Shown here piece after piece: positions 13,501-25,500 of a stretch of DNA of 64,000 nt. Numbering within the stretch: position 1 is the first letter of the stretch; each line of letters starts with the position of its first letter. The notes below the pieces were generated by a model that saw only the letters and a list, made by a program, of their open reading frames with translations, did no database searches and was not told the origin of the DNA. Position numbers and translations under genes: made by a program. The stretch covers positions 124,001 to 188,000 of the forward strand of contig JADANN010000336.1 in the NCBI GenBank assembly GCA_018806985.1. Direction: 5' to 3'. This stretch comes from Angiostrongylus vasorum. Taxonomy: Eukaryota > Nematoda > Chromadorea > Rhabditida > Metastrongylidae.

Positions 13501-16500
13501 TCCCATTAGGGAGACGAATACATTGGCGAAACGGGTAGAACATGTGTCCGCATAAAAGAACACCTAGTCGGTAAACTTAAACCAAATACCCCACTAGGCA
13601 TGCATAGGGACCCAGAGACTTAACTGGGAGGACTTTGAAGTAGAAGTCACGATCCTCGCACAGGAATCAAGAACACAAGCGCGCAAAACTCTCGAGGAGT
13701 TCTGGATCAATTCCAGAAATCCGAAAATGAACCGCAGGGAAGAATGCCTCATTATCACGCGTGATATTGGGCAGTATATAAGCCTGTTATTCTGATGGGA
13801 GGGACATATTACGCTTCCGTGTGAATTCTTTGCGGTTGGTCTCCACGCGACATGCTCAGTGGAAGACTCATAGAAGGCGGTGAGTGTGCAAAGAAGCTAT
13901 TCTGTGTTCAATATGATTGAAATATTGGTTTAGCGTTTTCTCTGTTTGGTTATGGAGGTGTTTGGCTGGATAGATTGCTGTCAACTTGACCTTTCCAGGC
14001 TCTGAGAAAGTCGAAATCCGCCGAAACGTGAGCTTGTGAGTAAACAAAGAAGTAAAATAACACCTCGTGTTTGCTAGCATAACAAACCTGCCAAACTGTT
14101 CGTTGTTCATCATTTGAATAGGAATGGATATGACCCAGTGCTTTTTTATTTGCATATGATTAGTTTTCGTTCCTGTTTGTACTAAAGAATATCTTGTTGA
14201 ATCTCGGGTGATTTGAAGCTTTTGAGTTCGAGTTACAATATTGTGTGGTTGATGATCGGAGAGCAGCAGAACAATGTCCGGCTGTGCTGGTCGACGTGAT
14301 CATTCCGTTCATTTACGTCCGTCCTGCCTGCCACATTTACTGTTTGCTCCTTTTACTGTTTGCTCTTTGCCTACATCGGTCTTTTTTCTTCTTTCCTCTA
14401 TCTAGGTTTTTTCCATCAGACGTGTTCCTTCGTAGTATTCTTCATGAGTATTCCGATTTTCATTGTTCTGTTTAGCACTTTACAATCTGCCTTTATGTGC
14501 TGACGTTCTCAACAGTCCTTATCACTGTCTTCATTGATTCTAGTTATCTAAAGCATCTGATTTTTTACGAAAAGAAGAACAATTTTCAGTTTTTATTTAC
14601 TGCCTACTATTTTTTAATGGCAGGGGTTTTACGTGAAATATAACCATAATGCTGCTGAGATATTTCCAAAACTTCGGGCCGCCGGTGTCTGCGGTGGGGA
14701 CCGAACACACTATTACCCTCTCGGGGGCTAACGCACTCACCACCACCCCATGCGAATCCCTTCGATTCGCCAGTCTGTTAGATTAACTGTGTTCATGCCG
14801 ATTTGTCGTCCACAGATCAATCCCGTTGACGGGTGATTGCTGATAGCGCCTATAGGTCAATAATGTGGCTGAGAGACAGGCGAAGCGAAGGACTCGCATA
14901 GTGTGGTGGTGAACACGTTAGCCTCCTGAAAGGGTATTGGTGTGTCGGTCCACACAGCAGACACCGGATGAAAGTTTTTCCAATCTTCTGCCTTCATAAC
15001 CATTCCACAAACTTTAGTTTTGGTATGCAAGAGGCTTTGATTATATATCCTATAAGGGCCCTTGTATTGCAGTAGCTAGAGGTGCTTTGCAATGTACACG
15101 TGGTTGTTGGTTCGACCCCATGTCCGGAACAAGGAAACCCTCCCATCACTTTGGGGTCTGAAGATTGGTATCACACTTGTGTGCGAGAATAGCAGCACTG
15201 ATTTGACATATCAGTTGGTCACCACAACTGATTTTGTTGTTCAAAAATGCATTTAATCACTTCTGCAGTGCTTGAATGAGTCAAATGTGTGATACATCCT
15301 TCAGTAATATAAGTATTGGTCAACACGGCACACTTTATCCTTCATATTTCTACCTATTCACTTTTTTTTGCTTTTCATTCCTTCAATTGGTTTTGCAATT
15401 TGAATAGGGTTTTTGCAGACGAAATGAAGCGTTCAGTAATAACTTCTCAACTTGGAGCCATGAATGCGTTTCGGAGGCAGTGGAAGCAAGGATTTCTTTA
15501 AATTGTCTCGGAATGAGAACTGTATAATCAAGGACGAAAAAAAGTGCTGTGTGAGAAATCATTGCTTATCGTCATACACTTAATCCTCTTTACACGGAGT
15601 CAGCACCATTTGGGCGTGAACTATTTGCATTCATGGACTATACGACGATGCCCGACGTTTTGAAGAGGGATAAAAACCTTTCGCAAGTTTTTTCTTTACA
15701 TGACTTTTTAAGCGGAATCCTTCGGGTTTTTGTCTTGAGTGGTGTTCTTTGGAGTCTTCCAATATTACTGCACATGTTCTCTTTGCACCGATAAGAATTA
15801 AGAATATATAGGCTTCCAGAGGGTTTTTTATCGAGAACCTATGCTTTTATAAAAAATACGACAGGAAAAAGCCCATCTCTGTGATCATTTGAACATGGGA
15901 ACGAAATCGAATGCCATTCATGAAATGTTACAGGAGAGGTGGAGGTGGACGAAATGCCTCGTTCTTTTCCACATCGGTTCTATAGGGTCGACATTTCCTT
16001 TCTAAGCGTTTCTGAAATATAGTGGTTCTCGATATTCTTGTTGAGCAAACAAGAGGTGTTACTTTATTCTTTATTCCTTTAAAGCTGACGTTTCAGCCCT
16101 TGACTGTTAATAGAAAGTCGGTCATGGGAAATATTTACCTGGTTTTCTGGCCAATATAACCATCCAGAAACTTTCCTCTCCAGAAACCTTGCTCACTATC
16201 AAAATGTCTTGCAAAGAGTACCGTAATCAAATAGTCGAGCTTTCATCAATCCTCGTCTAAGGTCTCGTTGTTGCAACATATTCTAACTATTCCCAAGATC
16301 GACTTTTAGTTAACCTCGGCATTAGATTATAAATCTGTTGTTCTCTTTTCTACAGCAATCGCGAAGTTGTTATTCAGCACACGTTTAATTCCTCACAAAT
16401 ATAACACATACAACACAACGGTAGCTGACGTTTCGGCGGTATCTCCTTCTTCAGAGCCTGGAAGGGTGCACTAATATGTAATTTACTAGGTCAAACGCTT

Positions 16501-19500
16501 CAACAACGCAAATAGAAAGATGAAAATCTGAACAATAATTACACGATCACCGTGTTCTCGAAAAACCCACAGTTTTTATTTTTTCTCACCAAGGGAGGAA
16601 TAGCCGCTTAGAGTCGCATATGGTTGATCGTTGCACCACCCCACACCAAAAATCAGTTCTGAGATACGGGGCTGGATCGCGCGTTATCTCAGGGCATTCT
16701 CCCCTGCTATTCATTCTCGGATTTTTGGAATTTATCTAACTCAAGAAATTTGCGCGTTGGTGTTTTAGTCTCCCGATTGCTGTAAAAAAGAGAACAACAG
16801 ATATTCTAACCACTTTTCGTCGCTTTTGATGCCGTTTACAATCTGTAGAGCTCATTATGATGGCATTTTCTGCTTTCTTTCCATTTGCACTTTCTTGTTT
16901 TCATACGGTATCTACGGCCCTTATACGATCTCCCATTCATCTCCCGTTACGATCGTTAATATACATAGCAAGAAATCTGTCATATTTGCTTATCGTCATA
17001 AAAGTGCCTATATGGCGGATGGTTCGTAATTGGCCAGTTTTCAAAAGGAATTCACGAAGCGTTGAATTTCACTTTGTCCTGCTAGGCTCCGAGAACTCCT
17101 TAGTGCTCATCAAACGGTTACACAGTAGTATCACTTTGCTAGAAGCACTAATATTTCATATTCTTATAAAATTTCTCTTTTCTCAAAAGGAAGCGTTAAG
17201 TTTTTAATCGAATCTCTGACCAAATTTCATCCTTGATGGTCTTATTCCATGGTTACTTAAGTCTTGCATTCTACCAGCTTTCTGTGATTTCCTTCTCTCA
17301 CTGAAATTTTTTTTACTAATTACTGAACTAATTTATTGCTAATTACTGAAGTTACTAATTTTTTTATGCGTTCTTCTCTCCCAGAAAAAAGAAATCCAGT
17401 GCAGAAATGTAGTATATTAATAGACGTATTTAGAGCCCACAATGGGTTGGCGATCGTATGTGGTGCCGGTAGTGGGAAGTGCGTTCGTCTCTACACTGGC
17501 GTTTCTACTCGGTGCTCTAGGATTTTCCTTTATTTGGATTGGCCTCATCGTCGTTCTCAGTGTCACAAAAAGCTATCTGTGGAAGAAAAGAGAACGAAGG
17601 TTCGAGCGTCTTCTCTAAAACTCTGAGCTAAACTTTCAAACCAGACCATGTAATAGTTCATGACTTCGATTCAGTTACTCTTTCGTATTGGTAACTACCT
17701 TAAATTTTGTTGTGTTCCGCTTGATTTGGATGTTATTGCTTGTTCAGTGATTTGGATGTTCACTTTAAAATGCATTAATGACCCTCATTAGGTGCTGCGA
17801 CTAAAAAGTGAAAATATGAGTGACAGAGAAGCTGAGAGAGTTCTGTCACATGGCGTGTCATGAACGTTGCTTTTTGGTTATAGTTTCTATTAAAATGTGA
17901 CCAAGATGTATGATAGACTTCTGGCGTTGCGAGCGACTGCGACTCGAGAACGTGAAGTGGTGATGGCTCAGTTGCAAGATCTTCCGGCATGGGTTCAATT
18001 CCCGGACACCGAACGAGTGGAATGGCTCAACAAGGTCCGTGCACACATCATCGCCATCACTGAATGTTTGTATTCAAGTGATCTTATCTTTTTTCTGTAC
18101 ACTATCACGTATCGTACAGTGCTGGGAGTTCATTGCAGTATTGATGAATTGTTGGACTGTTAGTTTTTTGGAATCCACTTTAAATAGGTCGTTCCCAAAT
18201 TGCACTTGAGGCGTAGTTCTCCTACCACGCGGTTTTTAAAAAATATCGATTTCAATCAGTTATCTTTGCTATTATTAGTTAGTACCAATAGTTATTGCTA
18301 ATATTTCTGTTACCAGGATATCTATCACCATTACATTACTTATCATCTGGTACCATGATCGGTGATAATAATAGGTGGCTGTAAGACTTTAAAAAACGCT
18401 GGTAAGAATAGGTGGAAAGAGTGCATATCTTTCGAAGATATTAGCGATCTAGCGAATGCGAGTGTATCACAAGCTGTTTATTTAGTTGTAGGGCTATGTA
18501 GCATGCCTCCAGGTTGCAGGTGGAGGAACCAAAAGCGATGATATAGTATCCCTGAGAAGTAGCTGGTTTCACGAAATGGACTATCTCTTCCTACCGCTCC
18601 TTACTTTCTATACAGATGTATGCTGATTCGTGCGTGAGCTTGTATGTGAAACTGAAGTTCTACGAATCGATTCGTCCCTAAAGCGTGTAGTTCTGTCACT
18701 GCAGACTGCAAAGACCTTTTGGAGTTCTTTACAACAAACAAGCTTAAGGTATACTGAAGATGGCCAAGAAAAGTTATTCCTGGTTCTCTCATGAGTGTAA
18801 AACCTCATAAGAAAACCATGATGTTGTTCATGTCCTTTGAACGAGCGGAAACTACTGGGCGCAATTTTTGGGGGCTCGACAGGACGAATGAAAACTTTAA
18901 TGGGTGCTTCCTCGTGTCTCTGTATGATCACTGGGATTATAGATGATAGAGTTTATTTCATTGCAAAATGATGAGCGATTACAATCTGTTTAGGTAATCC
19001 ACCAACTTTGGCCTTATATTGGCGAATACGCGAAAGTTTTCATGACGGACTTCGTACTGCCTCAAATCAGGGTTAGTTCTTTTAGAAGTAGTATGAAATA
19101 TAATCATAAATTCGAATAGTATCAGCTGGCCTAGCCCCTAGACGGATCGGCAAGAGTCGAACTAGAATCGATCAGTTTTTTGCGATCGCTTTCGTTTCTG
19201 ATCTAAGAAATCGTTATGGGCTTCTTGGTGTCCCTACAAAATTTATTTGCAACCATTACTCAAATGTATTTCAGGCTCAAATGCCTGGAGTATTCAAGAA
19301 TTTTAAGTTCACCAAAATGGACATGGGTGACATGCCATGTCGCGTGGGTGGAGTCAAGGTACGGCATTAATTTCAATGTCTCCAAATAGCTGAAAGGAAT
19401 AGCTGAAATGCTAAATTCGAAATCTATTCTTAAGGTGTATACTACAAACGTCGGTAAAGATCGTATCATCGTCGATATGGAAGTGGCATATGCCGGTGAT

Positions 19501-22500
19501 GCTGATTTTACCGTGTCATGTTGCGGATTCACTGGCGGCATGAACAACCTGCAGGTGTTTTCCTTTTTCCTTTTGCTTCAACTACTACTGTTAGCAAGGA
19601 TGCACGCCATTCATTTACTTGAGTTTGAAGCGTTTTTTGTTCTCATTTTTTGATTCTATTTCTTTTTCCCCATTGTCTATGTATTTCAGTTTTCCGGAAA
19701 ACTTCGTGCTGTCTTGATGCCGTTGCTACCGTATCCTCCGATGGTTGGAGGTGTCGTTGGCTCGTTCCTTGAAATGCCGGTTCGTTAATATTTGACAAAA
19801 AATGGCAATGACCTGATTAATTAGGAAATATATGTCTAGTAATTTCTGTTACTGTTATCGACATATTGTTTCTCAGCCTTCTCTGTTAGGGCAAACCAGA
19901 AGATCAAGCTGAAAGTTTTTTTCTAGAAAAGCTTCGTCGTGCATGATTTCTAACGAGAGAGTGTTTATCTGTAACGGAAACATTCGAGCATGAAAGTTCA
20001 CCAAAGGCACCTCGAATAAATGTTTCAGTCACATTTTAAAGTAAATAACGTGATTTCTTAAGCATGATATGTTAAAAAGTCCAACCAAGAGTAATGCTTC
20101 GTGGTTTCAATACCTATTGATCGATTTGACTTGAGGAATATTAAAAGTCTTAAATTGTTTGTCGCTATAGTGTCGTTTATATATGGAAAGAGTTCTCGTG
20201 AAAATACCATTCGACGAACTATTATGTTATTGTTTCTTTTAGAAAATAGACTTCAGCCTTACCGGTATGGGTGAAATGGTGGAACTTCCTGGATTAATGA
20301 ATGCGATTCGAAGTGTGGTCAACAGTCAGGTTTGTCCATTGCTGTTCTTTTTGCATTAATATCTTCAAAATCCTCTAATTTTTCCATTATTTACCTTATC
20401 CATTTTTCACGTCTACTGTGCGGATCCCAGCACTTATTGCATTCCATTCGTTTCTTCACATCCATCGTCCACGAAGGTCTTTGAATATTTTACATATGGG
20501 CCGGCCGTTGTTTGACGGTTATCGTCGCCTTTATGAATGTCTTTGAATGCTGATCTAGTTGACCTTCCTTCGAATCCTGGGATAGCTATGCTAGAGTGTA
20601 CCAGGGTCGATTTAAAGGAGTGAATTAGACTAAGAGAAATCTAGTACCAATTTTCCGATCCAGGAGACAAGAGGGCTTGAGAGAGTGAGCCTGAGTCGGC
20701 TTTGAACCATCACCGTGGTCGTGATGAATAGCATCGCTACCACTGCGCTACCCATGCCATGTTTTTCATATATACAAGTCAAGTCGATTATTGGTAACTG
20801 ACGTGCACTGCCTTGTTGATGTTTTAGGTCGCTGCCATTTGTGTGCTGCCTAATGAGATAGTCGTCCCGTTGGCTCCAAATGTCGACGTTACAAAGTTAT
20901 TCCTTCCTGAACCTGATGTGGGTCATTGCTTTCTTTTTTTTCTAAGCATCATCTGCCTCGTTTTTCTGCTCGCGCTCGCTTTTCTTCTCTGACGCCTTCG
21001 TTTTTTAGGGAGTGATTCGGCTGAAAATCATCGAGGCGAAAAATCTCGAAAATCGTGATATCTCGTTTATCCGTAAAGGAAAAAGTGATCCCTATTGTGA
21101 AATACAAGGTAATTCGAGACACTGCTCAGTTCCTATGCTGATTATGCTTAGTAGTTTTAATGTACAGGTAGTGTTCGAATTTGCGGTAATGGAACGTCTC
21201 CAAGGTATTGCTCGTAAGACGTAAATATTGTTGAGGAAATCAAAAGTCTCGAAAAAAAGTAGGGAAGTGAAAACAGTAATCGCTTTCGATTTCTAGTTGG
21301 ATCGCAGTTTTTGAAGACTCGTACCATTGACAACAATCTTAATCCAGTATGGAATGAGTATTTCGAGGCTGTTGTTGATCAGGTGAGAGACGCTAACATT
21401 GGTTTTGATGTAATGGTTAGAAAGGGTTACCAAGAAGTTCTCCATTCTATATGTAGTATTTAAGATGTGGTTAATGAAAGGAACTTAGTTGTAGAATAAT
21501 AGCCAGGTAACGGTGAGAGGTGTTTGTGGCGCAGTGGTCGGAGGCGCCCTGCAGCACGCACGTGAAATCGAACTCCTGCGCTCATGGCCCACCAAGCCTT
21601 CCATCCATCCAGGGTCGGAAAATTGCTATCAGACTTGTTTGGGAGGATAGCAATACTGGCTCGATACATCGGTAGGCCACAGCGAGTCATTGTAAAGGCC
21701 AGATATACATTCAGTAACCTCCAAAGATCCGTAGTGAGGTCGAATGCATGGTGGATCATTCAGGGATTGTTCAACGCCGAGAGCTTTGTCCTCTTTTTAA
21801 CGGTAAGAATGTCTTGGTATTTGGTGTTTTAAGAGTCTGCAACTTTTCAGATCACTTTTACCTGTCGTATTTGTTTGTTTTCAAGTTTTGCTTGTCATTT
21901 GGTTACTTTCATTTTCTATCTACTTTTCTTCTTCTTCCACTATAATTTACGTTGCTTTTCATTTGTAAATGACAGTCGTTGATAAGATCACGCAGCTTGA
22001 TGGACATCTGCTGTAGTAATATGCTTTTTAGGATAAAAACATAGGTTGTGAAGAGGTTTTCGTTTTAAAAGGCTTATCTGTTTTTCATTTAACTACAGTT
22101 ATATCCTTGAGTAGCCAACATATCTCAGTTCTTTAAAGGCACATGGACAGAAACTACGTATCGAGTTGTTTGACGAGGATCAAGGAAAAGACGAAGAACT
22201 CGGACGACTGAGTATCAAGTTGAAGGACATACAGAACAAAGGACAAGTGGATAGAGTGAGTGACCCAAAGTTGGACAAACTAACAGCAACTGAAGATTAA
22301 TAAGTGTATAACAGCATGTTTTGGCGATTATGTAACCGTTACGGTAATGAAGAGATTATATAATCTTTTTTAGAAGATATAATAACCCGTCATGTTTGTA
22401 AGGAGCTAAGGTTAAGCCAGTTGGTATGAAGTCGCAGATTTTCACACCAATGTTGCATACCACCATTTTTTCCTACCTGTAATATCCGCTCCCCAATGTT

Positions 22501-25500
22501 AGGGCGAGATCTGTTTAAATCGAATATTAAAGGTTACTGCAGTGCTCTCTTTGAGCACCATGTGTAGTGGAGAGGAATAATTCGTTTCTAACTTGTATTT
22601 ATAACGATTAGAGAAATTATGGACTAAAAAAGATCTCATTACTGATGAAATTCCTCCAAAACAATGGCTAAACTATATCGCAAGATGTGTGATACAATCA
22701 CAATGATGCTGAGGTATATGCAAAACCTCGGACCGCAGATGTCTGCGGTGGGGAACGAGCGCGATATTAGCCTTTCAAAGGGGCTAACGCGTTCACCGCC
22801 ACACCATGCAGGTCCTTAGTTTCGCATACCTCTCAGCTAGTTCTATCTATCACTGCCATCAGCAATCACCCGTCAACGGGATTGATCTGGGGAACCCAAA
22901 TCGGCATCGAACCCACTTAAGCTGAGGCTATTGTTGAAAATCACAGTGTTAACTTCTTATTTACTGCTGTTTACATTTTTTTTCACAGCAGGGTATTATG
23001 TGTGATACAAGCAAGACGTTCGTTTCCCACCGCGGACACCTTTGGTCCGGAGTTTTGCAAATATCTTAGCATCATTGTGGCTGTGTCACACGTAATACCC
23101 CTGCTGGGAAGAAAAATCTAAACGGCAGTAAATAAAAAAGTTAACATTATGTCGTAAGAATTTTTTGATTTTTGTCCACTATATCAAGGAACTGACTCAG
23201 CTGAATCAGGAACAAAATCGGTAATCGATCGTACTTTCAGTGGTTCCCATTGGAAGGATGTCAACATGGTGATCTACATTTGAAGGCAACATGGATGAAC
23301 CTATCGAAGGACCGACGACATTTGGAGAAACAAGAATGGGAGACTGAATGGTTGCAAACCGACAAGCCAATTCATCCAGCGCTTATTATGGTATTCGTCG
23401 ACTCTGTAGCAGATCTGCCGGTCAGACATCTTTTCACAACATAAAAAGAACCGAGACATAGTGACCAAAAGGAAGTCTATCTAAAGTACATCTGCCAAAG
23501 ACAATGCTGTTGGAGTGTGTTATCTCCTACATCATACCTCAACATGAGTAGTTAATCCGTTATTTAAATAGTAAACCAATACAACAATGGGGGGACGTAG
23601 CAGGATTAACAAACATACAGTTGTTGCATGAAAATTAAGGAAAACCTTGAATATATTGATGATGTAGGACTATGAATTGCTTGGCTGAAATAGAGCGAAT
23701 TTGTGCTAGTCATAAGAAAGATGTAATAGAGGAGGATCAAGCAGCTGAGCACGAATGAATTCGCAAGCAGATGGCGTTTCTTATGTTGTGTTTGGACAGT
23801 GGGCAAAGGTTACTGGAGGTAGTGGATCTTTCCTAACCAATATCTTTTTAAGTATGCAGATATTAAAACACAAGGTAGTTTTACTTAGCACTTTTGATCC
23901 AGGTGCCGAGCAAGTACTTGAACTCTCTTCAGAAAAAGTTAGTGCGAGGAAAGTCGATGAGGTGATAGAAAACATTCTCGGTTTTTACGGAAAAATATTT
24001 TCTATAAATCTGACGCGCACATAGGGTAATGTTGGTACATGGAGGGGAGTATTGCATCAAGTTGTGTGAGGCCAGTCTTATTTGGTGGAAAACTGCTTGT
24101 TCCAATGAAGTACTCATTTATGTATTTATTTCATAGTCAGCGGGACTCAACTTTTAAACTATTGTCGATCAAAGCTTCGACAAAGAAATAGCAAAACATG
24201 CCTAGAGATGAAAGCATTTAAAAAAGTGACAGAATCAAGACTTATATGAGAGGATAGCAGCACTGGCTCGAAACATCGGTAGGCCACTGCGAGTCATTGT
24301 AAAGGTCAGATATGCATTCAGTCCCCTCCAACGATACTTAATGAAGTCGAATACATGGTCCATCCCTCAGGGATTGACCAACGCCGAGAGTTTTATCCTT
24401 TTTTTTAAACAAAATCGAAGGAATGTTTTGATTGCATTTGCACAAGAGACTCCAATATTTAGTACCCAAAGTCGAAACTTGAGCCATCACCGTTCGTCGA
24501 AGTCACACTTGGCATGAATTCTCAGCGTACTCCAGTCAAGGTGAAAACGGTGAACCCGCTCTATCATTCAAAGTTTTTGTTCTTCGTTAGACATCCGGCT
24601 GGTCAGGAACTCAAGTTTGAAGTATGTCATTTCTTCGAAAATGTAAAAATGGACTAGAAATAATGTTGAAGGTGACAAGTTTTAGGTTTCTATATGTGGT
24701 TGACCATGATGTTGATCTTTCATAGCGTTTTATTTTCACTTTTAAAAGGCTATATTTTGAGTTTCTTTCCCGTAAAAGTGTAACTAATAAGAGTAAGCAA
24801 TCGAAAAGTTTTGGAACTAGGACATCATCGCGACCTTTTTTAAGAGGCCTATTGTTTTTGAGAAATTCAGTCTTGAAAATAAGCTTACCGAACTTTCACT
24901 CCGTGTCTTCTTGGGACGTGTTTTTACATAGATATGTAAATCATTAACAAAACCTTATTTTTAAAAAAAACTATAGAACCATACTTATTGTAATTCATCT
25001 GACATCGTGATACCAACAACGGTTAGTGCATTCAATAATGCGACAAGTCAGGAAAAATAATGGAAGAGTAGGAGCAGTCGGTCTGAGATCTAGTGGAACG
25101 CGTTCCGAGATAAAACTCGGAAATGTAGAGGTGTGAAGTTCAACGTTGAAGCATTGTTCGGGAGGTATACCTCATATCCTGTTACGAGAACTTAACACAA
25201 TGTTGATCATTCGTTTTCTGTGGCTTACATTTCTTAATGAATTGCCTGAATCACCACATACAGTCATCTTGGTGGCAAGTAAGCATGTCTTCACATTTCC
25301 TTCGACTCCTATCGGATTTGCCAGACATTTTTCCATTCGTTCAATCTCCTACTGGGACGTGAAAAAATGTCGAGAACTTGGTGCAAGGTGTTAAAGCTCA
25401 GCAATACAAATAGTTCAAAAACTCGTATCATTGATTCGAGTGTCAACGGAGGCCGTATATTCCCATAACAGAGGCATTGAACGAACACTGTCAATCAGTG

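Larger units (their letters stand above)
4535..17433 (+). other. E-Syt intron 1 (12.9 kb)
   Basis: If exon 1 is right, this whole stretch is one intron. It holds SINE-A, SINE-B, RTE and PLE copies listed separately. I see no supported gene in the leftover segments 4535-5898, 9560-11040, 12106-12390, 14160-14570, 15340-16035 and 16790-17433. Confidence 0.4.

Noticed and set aside
16826..17207. Hydrophobic ORFs before E-Syt exon 2
   Set aside because: Translation of T-rich intron sequence; no ATG context, no family, and they run into the hairpin exon region without phase match.
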